A stretch of 64,000 nt of DNA from Ancistrus triradiatus (GCA_025084515.1 JAJAGP010002214.1:62001-126000), one strand, 5' to 3'; positions 22,461 through 33,600 are shown, numbered from the stretch's first letter. The notes: a model not told the origin generated them from the sequence alone. Made by a program: numbers and translations.

Positions 22461-23708
22461 TTTACAGTCTGTTAGGATTGGAAACAGGACTTCAGCCAGC
22501 ATAATCACCAATATTGGTACCCCGCAGGGCTGTGTCCTCAGCCCTATCCTCTACACCCTGTTTACCCACGACTGTGTCGCCTCCCACCCCGACAACATCA
22601 TCCTGAAATTTGCTGATGACACTGCTGTGATAGGTCGTATCACCGGAGGAGAGGAGGCAGCCTACAGGAGTGAGGTGAACAATCTGGTTACCTGGTGTGT
22701 GGACAATAACCTTACACTCAACATAGACAAGACCAAGGAGATGATAGTGGACATGAGGAGGGAGAGGAGACCTCATCAACCACTGTTTATCCGGGACCTT
22801 GAGGTGGAGAGGGTGAACAGTTTTAAATACCTAGGGGTCCACATCAGCGATGACCTCACTTGGACACTAAACACCACACAGGTGTTAAAGAAGGCTCAGC
22901 AGCGGCTGTATTTCTTGAGAAGGCTAAGGAAATTTGGCATGTCACCCAAAATACTCAGCAACTTCTACCGCTGCATCATTGAGTCCATCCTGACCAATTG
23001 CATCACCGTGTGGTACGGCAGTTCTACTGTGAAGGATCGCAAACGCCTGGAGAGAGTGATAAAGACTGCTACGAAAATCACCAGGACGGCACAACCCTCT
23101 CTCCAGAGCATCTACCACCACAGAGTCCACAGGAGAGCTGCGTCCATCATCCAAAGGAACCCCACCCACCCCCAACATGGACTATTTCCACTTCTACCCT
23201 CAGGCCAGAGATACAGAGTGTGAAATGCCAGGACAACTAGACTCTAAAGATCTCTTTCTTTACCACAGTATTCTATCAGACTCTTAAACAGCTGAGCTGA
23301 TTATTCATAGACACTGTCACACTTGCACACAACACTTTAATTATACCACATATGACTGTTTACAGGTCTACATACAGCTGCATGTATGTTTACACTACTG
23401 TCTTTCACCTTGCACATGTAACTTTACTGTCTGATTGCAATATATCTGCTCTTTGCACACTGTACATATGTTAATACATAACTAATTGTAATATATCTGC
23501 TCTTTTCTTGCACAATGTAAATAACTTATATTCAGGGTGTTTTTTATACTATAACTTTTATTTCTTTATTTTGACTTTATTTTATTATTATCTATTTGTA
23601 CCTTATTACATCATGTGTGGACAGCAAAATAAGAATTTCATTGTACAGGGAAACACGTTTCCTACTGTACATATGACAATAAAGCTTTGAATTGAATTGA
23701 ATTGAATT
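22461..23708 (+). mobile_element. 5'-truncated L2-like LINE inserted in another LINE
   Basis: It is flanked by an 8-bp direct repeat GAATACAG (22453-22460 and 23709-23716). The insert begins in the RT domain (RIGNRTSASIITNIGTPQGC), has the LKFADDTAVIGRI box and RT C terminus, stops at 23221-23223, and carries a 3' UTR with a (TTGAA)n tail. Removing it and one repeat copy restores the host LINE codons without a gap. The 358-codon frame 22147-23223 is therefore a chance in-frame fusion of two LINEs. Confidence 0.92.
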
Positions 23709-24378
23709 GAATACAGGAAGAAGCTGGAGAATAAGCTTCAGGAGAACAACGTGTGTGGGCAAGCACGAAGACAATCACTGGCTTCAAGGTAAAAGGGGAT
23801 CAGGCTGAGGGAAGCCTGGACAGAGCCAACGAGCTGAATCATTTTTTCAACAGGTTCAGCACAGGACCTTCAGCTATGTCCTCCCCTGCACACACCCACG
23901 CAGATCATATACCCTGCAAGCCTCCACAGCTATTTCCCCCAAATGCCTCCAGGGTGATAACGATCACAGATCCTGAATTCTCTCAGCCCCCAATTTCCAC
24001 AATGGATCCTCAAACAACAGGGGATGTGAGTCTGAGCGGGTGGTCAGCAGTACAGGAGCACCACAGGGGACTGTACTCTCACCTTTATTCTTCACCTTGT
24101 ACACCTCGGATTTCCAGTACAACTCTGAGTTCTGTCATGTACAGAAATTTTCAGATGACTCTGCGATCATGGGGTGTGTCAGTGGTGGACAGGAGAATGA
24201 ATACAGAGAACTGGTAGACCGCTTTGTGGAATGGTGTTGAAACAATCATCTCCTGTTGAATGTGACCAAGACAAAGGAGATGGTTTTGGATTTTAGGAGG
24301 TCCAGCACTGCACCAAACTCTGTATCCAAGTGGAGGTGGTGGAGAGCTACAAATACTTGGGTGTTCACCTTGACAACA

Positions 24379-24457
24379 AGTCAAGTCAAGTGAAGTCATT
24401 TATTTATATAGCGCTTTTTACAATGGAGCATTGTCTCAAAGCAATTTTACAAGTTTA
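24379..24457 (+). mobile_element. Short SINE-like repeat inserted in the LINE
   Basis: A 79-bp segment (tcaagtcaagtgaagtc, tatatagcgctttttacaat) is flanked by a 7-bp repeat GACAACA (24372-24378 and 24458-24464). Longer relatives are at 41408-41567 and, on the other strand, at 44985-45208. Confidence 0.8.
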
Positions 24458-25022
24458 GACAACAGACTGGACTGGAGATGTCAGACTGAAGCTGTATACA
24501 GAAAGGGACAGAGCAGACTCTGCTTCTTGAGGAATCTTAGGTCCTTCAATGTATGCAATAAGATGTTGCATATCTTTTTCAAGTCTGTTGTGGAAAGGGC
24601 AGTTGTCTTCGCAGCCATCTGCTGGGGAAGCGGAATCAGAGCTAGTGATTTAGAGGCTGATCAAACGCTTAAAAAAAGCTGGATCTGTGCTTAGAACTAC
24701 TCTAGAGCCCCTAGAACTGATTGTAGAGAGTAGGATGCTACAGAAACTGATCAGAATAATGGACATCACAACACACCCTTTACACAATCTACTGGACAGA
24801 CAGAGGAGTGTGTTCAGTAAAAGGTTACTGCAGCTCCGCTGTAATAGGGACAGATGCAGGAAATCATTCCTGCCCACTGCAATAACACTATACAATAAGG
24901 CATTCCTGTCCCGATAGAAGATGAGTTACACATTTGTAACATTATCAGTTTTTGTAAATTTGTAATTCTCTGTATCTATATTTGTGTATTGCTGCTAAAA
25001 CAAATCAATTTCCATTTGGGGA

Positions 25023-25070
25023 TGGATGGATGGATGGATGGATGGATCCATCCATCCATCCATCCATCCA
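25023..25070. repeat. Perfect palindrome made of (GGAT)n facing (ATCC)n
   Basis: Six GGAT units meet six ATCC units at a central GGATCC. The 48-bp palindrome has no mismatch and lies at the tail of the LINE. Confidence 0.95.
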
Positions 25071-25980
25071 CATAATAGTTTTATTAATAACTTCACACAG
25101 ATCATTAATAGACACAAATAGGTCAGTATTGAGAACATCATACTGTTTACAACATTTATCTCTACAACATTATGCTTAAGAATTATGGAAATTGATAAAG
25201 CAAAGCACATGCATTGGCTGAACAGCTAAAGTTAACTTTGCTTCAGCAGAAGACTAAACTAAACTATGAACTTTCCTTTAATTAAAAAAATAATTTAAAA
25301 AGTAATTTCTGATGAAGACTTAAAACAGGCAGCTAAACTTCCTCTTGTGCATTTTTGTTTTTTTTTATAAAGTGTACTTTCAGTAAATGTGAAATGTGAA
25401 TTTATGGTTAATACAAGAATTTACTGAACTGATGTTTTCTATAAAACCCAAACCAAGTGTTTCTTATTTTTACATACTTTTTGAAATACATTATCAGCTG
25501 TTTTGTTATACTGTATTAACATACGACTGTAGATTTACTATCTTTATATTTTAACCCACTTGGACATACCTACAATTAATAGGGTCTTTAACATCCACTG
25601 ATATCCATACAGTAACATTCTCAGAAAAAGTTATCAAAGCAATTGGACAAGAAACTTTACTATCACAGGTAAAATTATCTTAGCCCCTAACCACTTCAGC
25701 CCTTCTCCAGCTCCAGGTTCCTTTGTTTCGTCGCAAGTTTTGTGAGATAGCCAGATGTCAGCGCTGTCTCACATTAAACGATCCCACAATCACTCCCACC
25801 ACCCTCCACAACTATGAAAGATATAATCACAATATTAGTCTACTTTTTCAGTTTATATATCCTCAGAGAACTCATCATACAACATCACTACATCTTTACA
25901 GATCCATACAAATTTTTACTGATTATTTTAATTTAATGATTATTATCATTAATCTATCCTTCCCGTGGATACATTATCTA
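25071..25980. other. Unassigned AT-rich intron DNA
   Basis: No convincing coding frame or RNA gene. A 111-codon frame at 25723-26058 has no recognisable motif and runs into a repeat, so it is not annotated as a gene. Confidence 0.5.
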
Positions 25981-25984
25981 TCCT

Positions 25985-26215
25985 TCACATGCCTGCGTGG
26001 GTTTACTCCCAGCACTCCGGTTTCCTCCCACAGTCCAAAGATATGCATGTTAGGTTAATTAATTACGCTAAATTGGCATAGTTTGACTGTGGTCTCTTGC
26101 AACAGATGGAGCGAAGCATTAGCTGGTGTATTCTCAGTCACATCAAATGGTAGTGGGTGGACCCTGCACTGGTGGGACAAGCGCCAGGATAATGATGATA
26201 ATGATCATTAATTTA
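25985..26215 (+). repeat. Dispersed fish repeat related to 1018-1262
   Basis: It contains gcgtgggtttactcccag, actccggtttcctcccacag and tccaaagatatgcatgttag, and ends in an ATGATAATGAT-type tail. Confidence 0.6.
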
Positions 26216-26879
26216 TCAATCCTTATTAAATGAAAACTATTATATATAATAATATTATACTGTGATGGCGGGGCCTAAGAGGAGTGACGAAGATGCGCAC
26301 AGGCTCAACATAAATAACCATCTTATTTATTTATCACACAAAGGAAGCGATGGAGCAAACATAAATCAAATAAGGGACAACGCAAGACAATAAACATAGG
26401 CGGGCTATCAGGGGGCGCATTCCCGCCCCTAGGGGCCGCCGCGAGGCTGCTAAACGTCGCGGTCAGCCCCCTATAAAATGAGCGTCCGAATGCCAGCCTT
26501 CGGCGCACTGTCTGGTTATACACGCGGCTTTTCAGAGTTCTTTGTTTGGCGTTACCCCTTTGGCTCAGCCGAGTAAGGAGAGAGGTGGCCCTGTGTCGCG
26601 ATGGAAGCGGGATCCTGTAGAGGCAAAAGCCTTGAGGTAATCGCTAGGGCCGTAGACGGTTAGGTGAGGGAAAGTTGGGTAACGCCACTAACCTCTTTCT
26701 CTCCGCTGCCCGAGGCACCCGCGGTCATCGTCCGCTTTACTCCGCTCCATTTGGACGCCGATAAGCTCCGTTCCCGGGTCCCATAGCCTCCGGCTTTGTC
26801 CTGTGCTTACCGCACCCCGGGACGAGTATTTCCTCTCTTTCCCCGGGCATTGTAGCGCTTGCATGCACTGGCATGGGAA

Positions 26880-27583
26880 CAGACGACCTTGGCGCTGGCA
26901 CAGGAACAGATGATCTCGGCGCTGGCACTGGCACTGTCATCCTCTGTGCTGGCACGGGTGCTGTCATCCTCGGCACCAACGTCCGAAGTGCAGGTGATGT
27001 AGCAAACATCTGGTCAGCGTTGATGGCTGTGGCGCAGGAGTCGGCGCAAATGTCCATGGTGTTGGGGTCGGTGCAAATTGCTTCGATAACTTACTGAAGG
27101 TCATGTCTTGTTTGAGTACATAACTAGGCGGCGCATCATTCTCAGGTACAGAACTAAAAGAAACAATGTTTTCGGAGGCAGAGCTAACATGATCAGACAC
27201 GAAACTATGAGGTGTTACAAACTCATATACGAAACGTAGTTGTGTATCCAATTCAGGTACGGGCTAAGTTGTGTGATGGGTTCAGGTACGGAATCAAGTG
27301 CCGTAGCAGGCCTCTGTACTGGGCTACCACATTCAGATACAGAGGTAACGAACTCAGGATTGGAGCTAACATGTTTGACTATGGAACCAGAGGGTACGGC
27401 GTACTCGGATACAGAACTATACGATGCTAATGATTCAGACACGGAATCAACGAACTCCGGATCAGAGTTAACACGCTTGACTATGGAACCAGAAGGCATG
27501 GTGCACTCGGATAGGGAACTATACGATGCTAACAATGTGCACAGATATGTGGGTAGCGTACTCAGAAGCAGGGCTATATCGCA
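26880..27583 (-). repeat. Degenerate coding tandem array after gag
   Basis: On the minus strand, units such as LASYSSVSEYAVPSGSIVKH then VSSNPEFVTSVSE repeat two or three times, and short VPAPRSSVPVPAPRS units occur near 26920. Similar units recur at 33.6-35.2 and 47.6-50.5 kb in the same orientation. Confidence 0.65.
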
Positions 27584-27981
27584 CTAACCGGTTCCTGGAC
27601 TGTACCTCCTGGCTGCTGGAGAGCTGGGGAACCAGCAAGTTACCAGCAAACGTGGGTGGTTGGAGGACTCCACCTTGTCTTCCACGGGGAGACCGTACCT
27701 CTCCCATAGCTTCTCTACAAGCTCGTCACTGGTCCCCAACATAAATTTTGACCAGTTCGTATCTGGCCAGTGGCGCAGTTTGCCTGTGAGGCACCAGTTA
27801 TAAAATTCCAGGAGTTCAAAATCCGTGTAATGCCCGAACTGGCGCAAGTAAGTTGAACATTGCCGGAAAAATTTGCCGCATTGACGGGGGTTACCGTCAA
27901 ATTTTTCTGGCAGCTCAACCCACGTTGTCCCAACCGGGGTAGTGCGAGAACCTGCTATCTCCGTTGTTTGGTGGGGATTTC
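27584..27981 (-). pseudogene. Gypsy-type gag remnant
   Basis: Within a 175-codon minus-strand frame, the part after the LTR reads VELPEKFDGNPRQCGKFFRQ and then a helical capsid-like segment with FELLEFYNWCLTGKLRHW and DELVEKLWERYG. The LPEKFDG motif followed by a Cys/Phe-rich helix is typical of Ty3/Gypsy gag proteins. The frame closes with a stop at 27584 where the tandem-array part begins. No zinc finger, protease or polymerase follows. Confidence 0.65.
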
Positions 27982-28564
27982 TGTGAAGGTGGGGCCTAAC
28001 AGGAGTGTCAGAGATGTGCGCAGGCTCAACATAAATAACCATCTTATTTATTTTTTTCGCAAAGTAAGCCACGGAGCAAATGTAAATCACATAAGGGACA
28101 CCACAAGACAAAAAACATAGGTGGGTTTATTGCAAGACAATACATAGAAGCAGGCTTACCACAAAGCAACACACATAAGCGAGCTTACCGCAACGCAGTG
28201 GACATACACAGACCAAGGAGACGAGAAGTCCGGGGAATACACACAAACAAGAGGCAACACAAATCCACAGGAGCGACTAACGCCACAAAACAAAGTAATC
28301 CAAAAGCTGTCATAAACTGCAAACAGTCTGAAGGTCTTTGACCAAAAACAAATCCCCATGCCATGCCGTTCTAGATCTAGGGCCCTGCTTAAATACAGTC
28401 TAAACCAGCTGTATCCACTTAGTCCAAGGGCCTTAGGTTTTCTTCCGGTGCTCCGCAGTCTGCAGGAGCACCACGAACGACACAGTCCAAACTGCCCCCA
28501 GCAGCATGGAGGCATAACATGTGGAGGTCGGGGGGACCTTAGTCCTTTGGCATAGTAATAGTTA

Positions 28565-29055
28565 ATACTCCCATACTTACCTGATTTAATAATGTCATTT
28601 AACAATTCAAGGAATCTGGAGGCATTTCAGTGTGTAAAGGGCAGGGGCACAAACCAAAAACTAAATAGACGTGATCTCCAATTCCTCAGACGACATTTAT
28701 CAATAGCTGATAAAACTACATGGGCAAGGAAATACTTTATCAAACCTTTATCAAGTACTACAATACGCATTACATTGACAAATGCCACTTAAAACATTAC
28801 TGTGCAAAAAAGAAACCTCATGTTAACCATGTCCAGAAGCAGCATCGACTTCTCTTGGGGCTCTGAAGCATCTGGGATGGGCCATCACACAGTGTTGGAA
28901 ACGTTATACTGTGGGTCAGACCCCCAATCAGTATTCCAGATCTTTTTTTTTGGGACCCTAACGGATGTCGTGTGCTCCGGACCAAAAGACAAAAATCACC
29001 ATCCAAACTGTTATCACCAAGAATCCAGTGTTTTTTTTTCTGTTTTTTTTTTTTT

Positions 29056-29087
<32 letters not shown>

Positions 29088-29362
29088 TTTTCTGTTTTTT
29101 TTTTTTTTTTTTTTTTTCTTACCTCATTACTAGCCCTAAATTGTCATTGTCTCAACTTTTTTTTAAATCTGTTGTGGGCCTGAAATGCAGGAATTGATTT
29201 TTTTTAACAAATTAAATTAAGTTGACGAGAAAAAACTGAAATATCTTGGGTTCGTAATGTCTGCAATGAAATAAAAGTCAAATGAAATGTAAGGAACACT
29301 GCATATATTTTTTATTTGCATTTTCCATACCGTCCCAACTTTTTCTGATTTGGAGTTGTGCA
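28565..29362 (+). mobile_element. Decayed Tc1-like element interrupted by poly-T
   Basis: The + strand retains transposase traces (TWARKYFIKPL, then PHVNHVQKQHRLL near 28800, and a damaged first-Asp region near 28920-28980). From 29030 to 29118 an almost pure T tract replaces the rest of the gene. The 3' terminal repeat region (aaaaactgaaatatcttggg, ccgtcccaactttttctg) is at 29220-29360. The family assignment rests on recall of a common fish Tc1 group. Confidence 0.6.
29030..29118. repeat. Long poly-T tract
   Basis: About 85 bases are almost all T, with a few C and G. Frames through it give only Phe runs and are not genes. Its length may be affected by assembly. Confidence 0.9.
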
Positions 29363-29950
29363 TTTGTTTTGTGGGGTTTGACTAAATGACTTTTTTATGT
29401 CATTTTGACCAAAGGAATATCCAAAGTTAGGGAGAACTGTTAAACAAGATCAACTGTGACCAAAAAAGACCAACAAAACTACTAGTAGACTGCTCAGGTT
29501 ATTGTAAAGCAAAAGCCTTACAGCGCCTTACAGGTCCTTACAGGTTGTATTGACCATATTGCCTGGTATGTGTAGAGATGAAGCAGTCCACTGTGCAACA
29601 CTGTATGCACAAAAAATATTTGCGTCTGTGGCCTGATGTACACTTGGCAGAGATACTGGCACTAACAATGCGATGACAAACATAAGCACTTGAGATATGC
29701 AACACTTAGATCAGTCAGAGACATTCTAGATTTCTGGAAATATGGGCAGTTGTGGCTCAGTATTTATGGTACTGGTCTATTAACCTGCTTTTTTGTATGC
29801 CCAAATCATGAAACAGTTGCACTGTATTTAAAGCATACTTGTATAAAGCATACTTTTTCCATGCATCATAGATTTGACACCAAACATGACATGAATTTGA
29901 GCGAATTTGTCACTCACTCTGTTTCCTGACTGTATTTCATTTCCATTCAG

Positions 29951-30127
29951 GTGTTCCAAATGCAGAGGGAAGCGCTCTTCCATAAGAGTGAGCGTCACAT
30001 GGCTGAGGCTCAGCTGTTTACAGTCCAGCAGCAATTGGCAGACCTGCAGTCTCAGTCTACACATATCCGAGAACTGCACCAAGACATTCAGAACTCACTG
30101 GAGCTCATCAAAGAGAAAGACCATAAA
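29951..30127 (+). CDS. ankrd24: ANKRD24-like protein, third exon in window
   Basis: A 177-bp exon (59 codons, phase 0 at both ends) sits between ttccattcag and a strong gtaagt donor. The protein contains VFQMQREALFHKSERH followed by AEAQL and a run ending IKEKDHK. This stretch, together with the next exon's ELSKEVFRLKEAL, is the segment that most resembles the conserved C-terminal coiled coil of ANKRD24. The upstream intron is about 15 kb and is occupied by LINE, Gypsy and Tc1 insertions. Confidence 0.8.
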
Positions 30128-30309
30128 GTAAGTGGGAATGTGGTTTGCATGGCACCCAACAAGAAAGGATAAGTGCTGAGTTATGATTACTATTAATTTA
30201 TGTTCTCTACTTTAGTGAATACACAATGAAGTGAAATACTCATCGAGAAAAATCTAATAAATAATTCAACTAAATAATAAAATCAACTCATAAAGGGAAC
30301 GCTCTCATC

Positions 30310-30312
30310 TTT

Positions 30313-30373
<61 letters not shown>

Positions 30374-30378
30374 TTTAG
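30310..30378 (+). repeat. (CT)n microsatellite serving as polypyrimidine tract
   Basis: About 60 bases of nearly pure CT repeat run into the acceptor ctctttag at the exon starting at 30379. The tract is both a microsatellite and the obvious polypyrimidine tract of this splice site. Confidence 0.9.
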
Positions 30379-30519
30379 ATTATGGAATTGTCCAAAGAGG
30401 TGTTCCGTTTGAAGGAAGCTCTGGGTGCACTGACTCCTCCTCTGGGTGTATCTAGTGGTATACCAGGACAGCAGTTGGCACTGCAGAAGCGTGTGTCTGT
30501 GCTGACTCAGCAATTACAG
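30379..30519 (+). CDS. ankrd24: ANKRD24-like protein, fourth exon in window
   Basis: A 141-bp exon (47 codons, phase 0 at both ends) starts after ctctttag and ends at a gtaggg donor. It encodes IMELSKEVFRLKEALGAL, a Gly/Pro/Ser-rich linker and then a second helical stretch (LQKRVSVLTQQLQ). The intron before it is only about 250 bp, and its polypyrimidine tract is a long (CT)n microsatellite at 30310-30378. The intron after it is about 12.7 kb. Confidence 0.8.
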
Positions 30520-31818
30520 GTAGGGAAAGCACTCAAGAGTTTTGCTATAGCTGAAACCTTTACACTAAGGAGCTTTTTTGTCTGCTACAAGTAGTTTATT
30601 TGTAGGAACATATTAAAAGTTGTAAATTTGTTGCATCTGAAATGTAGAGAAAATTGCCACTTTTTTGTGCTTCAATATTCTGCAATGGTGGACGGAGCAC
30701 ACAAACCACGTAGTTGAGTTAAAGTAAAGATAATCAAGATAAAATATTACTCCAGTAAAAGTAATCAAGGTTTATACAAAAGTCACTAGATTTGTCACCA
30801 CTCGCCCTTTTTGTAAATGTATCTTAATAAGGCAGCAAAGTGCTACATTTGCAACACTGTGCGAGAAATCAAACTGACTAACATCATGTTTCAACAGGAA
30901 ATCCTATATTTCAGCAAAAATAAATTCCACATTAAGGTCAAATGGGACAATTTTGGAAATGTCATGTTCTCTGTCAACTTTCACTATAATTTTAATGTCA
31001 TATATAGTAGCATGATATCATTTTTAAAAGCTTAGATTTTGTTTTACACAATTTCAAATTAAAAGTGAAAAAATATGAAACACAAATTAAATTATGCTTC
31101 TTCAAACCTCAACTGACCAAATCCCAGATATGTTTAGAGAATAATGGCAAAGTAGGACACCTTACAATTATCAGAGTCTTCCAAGTTTCACTGAAAGAAT
31201 CAGCACAAAAACACGCATTATATAAACATTTTACTTCAGCTAACGCCCTTATGCATCTCAATGCACCCAAAGGCCTACCTGCAAGCAACTGATCATGCAT
31301 TAACCATACCATATTTAATCCTACCCAAGGATAGCAATTAGCACCCTTAATTCAGTTCTACCACATTAAGCAAGTAAACTGGTGATCAAGGTTTAAATTA
31401 TGTACCCACGGTACCCCAAATTCAAACTAGCTAGTCTTCACAAAGAAACCTTTTTCTGCACAAGGAAGCCATTACTTTACTTGGTTCAAATAATAGGTTT
31501 ATTCCTAACTAGTCTCTAGTCCATTTTCAGTCTATTTTCCCTCTCTGCTTGTGGTTTTTACTTCTAGTTATTTCTACACCATTGTCATTCTCTCCCTTAT
31601 CTGCAGTTTCACACCCGTCTCACGCCACACACACATAGGCCTACATCACACACTCACACACATACACTGCTCACTTCCAAGCATACACACACAAACTCCA
31701 CGCTGTTCACTTATCAGAGAATGACTCGTCTCCCACTTTTCTTTTTTCCATTCGTTAGGATCCCCCAGCTCTGTGGGGATCCCTCCAAACTGACTCTTGA
31801 GGTCAGTATTGGTTTGGC
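30520..31818. other. Intron DNA without assigned features
   Basis: AT-rich sequence. Around 30680-30770 there is a short resemblance to the fish repeat with attactccagtaaaagta. CA-rich simple sequence lies at 31620-31700. Nothing else is recognisable. Confidence 0.5.
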
Positions 31819-32436
31819 TGTCACGCCGGAATCCTCACAGGTAACGCGATCATGCATGCACAGGTTTATTGCTGCCTGATTGCGTTATTCACGACACCTG
31901 TCAGTGGTGCTATTTAAGAGGTGTCGTACCCTCACTATACCTTTGCGTTAATCCCACATTACGTCAGGTGTCTGTGCTGCACCACGACGCTATTAGCATG
32001 GTTAGTGGCTTCCTTTTCTGTTGCTTTGTTTCTGTTCCTGTGGGGAGTAAGTTCGTCCATTTTCTTTCACCCCTCCATTTATTATCCGCCATTATGAGTA
32101 GCACATCTTCTGTTTGAGTCCACTGTGGGCGGTGCCTGTGTTTGCCGTTCTTCATCTCCTCTTTCCCTAGGATCTTAGAGTCCGGCTGAGTGGCAAGCCT
32201 AGATTAAGTTCGCCTCTGACAGTAGAGATCCAGGGTTCGAGGCTTGGGTCCCGCACTTACCGCGGACCCATTCCTTCTTTCAGTTCTGTTATTTTATTTA
32301 TGTTTACGTTCTTTTATTCATTTATATTTTGGTTCACAACTTCCAACTGGAGCTAACTGCGATTGGGTCCTAAAACCCTTTATTCTTTTATTTTCATGGT
32401 TCGCCTGGTTTTTTAATATGGAGAATCGTAATAACA
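31819..32436 (+). mobile_element. Solo LTR
   Basis: A 618-bp segment begins tgtcacgccggaatcctcac and ends gaatcgtaataaca. It is flanked by TTGGC on the left and TTAGC on the right, a 5-bp target duplication with one change. Its 3' part (ggagctaactgcgattgggt) matches the end of the LTR at 38700-39417. No internal region adjoins it, as expected after LTR-LTR recombination. Confidence 0.75.
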
Positions 32437-32555
32437 TTAGCTTATAAACTCATTCTCTCACACCATACACACCATATACACATCCAAAAGTTTTCAAATT
32501 CACACATTCAAAAGTAGCAAATCAAAATCAAATTTTAACCCTACTCAGGATGTGG

Positions 32556-33046
32556 TGTAGTGAGGGCAAATGAAGATGCAGGGTTCCATTAAAATAAAAG
32601 GCTTATTTAACAATAATATAAAAGGGAGGAAAACAAACAACCAAACTGAGATCAAACACCATAAACAAAAAGAAACCTGGCATGGGAGCTGAACTGAAAC
32701 AGATACAAACGAACTCGGACTAGGTGAGGCAAGACGAGGCTGAATATACATAACAAACCTGACGGGACATGACTGAGATGAGAAAACGCATACAAACGCT
32801 CGGTGGATGCCGAGATAATGTTACCGCAATGCAACCGGGAACTGAGGAGCTGTAGATGGAATCCTAGCTGTGTGCGGTAGTAATTAGTCCAAGAACCAAT
32901 AAAATAGTCCAAAAACAAAACAAGGATCAGCCGCGAGTTGATTTGCGACCATGTTAAGTCCCGCAGGGGATTGTGAGCAATGTAGTCCACTCTCCCACAA
33001 TTGCAAAAACAAAACACAGAACGGGGGCAGGGCACGGATCTTGACA
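32556..33046 (-). mobile_element. 3' LTR of an array-bearing element, minus strand
   Basis: Read on the minus strand it starts tgtcaagatccgtgccctgc and ends ccctcactaca. A purine-rich tract (gttgggaggggttac, rc of 33047-33061) abuts its start, as a polypurine tract should. A CCAAT-like box and a ttattgttaaataagcc segment lie inside. The internal part of the element lies to the right (33.1-35.2 kb). Confidence 0.7.
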
Positions 33047-33239
33047 GTAACCCCTCCCAACCTTGCTTAGCACAGTCCAGGGACTTCCTCTCAGGGCGAT
33101 CCCTAGGAGGGAAATGGTTGCCACCAGGCACTTGGACATCAGGGCAACCGCACCTGGAGGAAGGAGGGACAAGGGTCCATCTTGACCACAGAGGCAATGT
33201 GCTCCGGACATCCTCAAGGCGGTCCTCACTAAAGAAGGT

Positions 33240-33600
33240 GGCCTCTGGCAAGGCCCGACTGGAACGGACGACCACAGCACTGGCACTGGAATGGATGATC
33301 TCCTCACAGGCACTGGAATGGATGACCAAGACACAGGCATTGGGAAAGCTCCACTGGAACCCAGGGCCTCTGGGAAGACCCCACTGAAACCCAGGACCTC
33401 TGGGAAGGCCCCACTGGAACAGAGGACCTCTGGGAAGGCTCCACTGAAACGGAGGACCTCTGGGAAGGCTCCACTGGAACAAAGAAACTCTGGGAAGGCC
33501 CCACTTGAATGGACAGCCTCTGGGAAGGCCCCAAAGGAATGGACGACCTCTTGAAAAGCCCCACAGAAATGGATGGCCTCTGGGAAGGCCTCTCAGGAAC
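33240..33600 (-). repeat. 30-bp coding minisatellite
   Basis: About nine units, with ctctgggaaggccccactgg as the core, have a period of 30 bp. The minus strand reads as a 10-residue repeat (GLPRGPLFQW type); the + strand is also open (SGKAPLEQRT type). A period divisible by three keeps all frames open, so openness alone is weak evidence for coding. Confidence 0.85.

Larger units (their letters stand above)
21055..25018 (+). mobile_element. LINE (Rex1/L2-like) carrying two nested insertions
   Basis: The 5' region and endonuclease (21060-22460) continue at 23709 after an inserted LINE tail. Endonuclease words are VVMWNLRSLVNKMNEL, FVAVYIPPSAASD, FIAISGDFNHVSL and LGRSDHNLVLLIP, then the linker KPWITSGLKELLNKKK. 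The host linker resumes at 23709 and continues with DRANELNHFFNRFSTG. An internal deletion near 24010 removes the RT fingers. The RT palm follows (TGAPQGTVLSPLFFTLYTSD, QKFSDDSAIMGCV with an FSDD box), and the C terminus reaches a TAG near 24918. The 3' UTR ends in a (GATG)n tail at about 25018. Confidence 0.8.
26261..28552 (-). mobile_element. LTR element with gag remnant and tandem array, minus strand
   Basis: Two related terminal segments start, on the + strand, tgtgatggcggggcctaaga (26261) and tgtgaaggtggggcctaac (27982); they share about 130 bp including cataaataaccatcttattt. Read on the minus strand, the right copy is the 5' LTR (27982-28552, with a gcaataaa signal), followed by gag (27980-27584), an array (27583-26880) and a 3' LTR-like segment. 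The outer halves of the two terminal segments do not match, so the ends are chimeric or rearranged. No pol genes are present. Confidence 0.6.

Noticed and set aside
22147..23223. A 358-codon reading frame that looks like a single RT-containing gene
   Set aside because: It is a fusion of the linker of one LINE with the RT of another inserted LINE; the 8-bp duplication shows the join.
25723..26058. A 111-codon frame in the second long intron
   Set aside because: No recognisable motif, biased by AT-rich sequence, and its end overlaps a dispersed repeat.
28965..29197. Phe-rich frames over the poly-T tract
   Set aside because: Low-complexity artefact.
33001..33554. Plus-strand frames over the 30-bp minisatellite as a secreted repetitive protein
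   Set aside because: No signal peptide or splice context; the period of 30 bp explains the open frames, and the neighbouring LTR explains the location.
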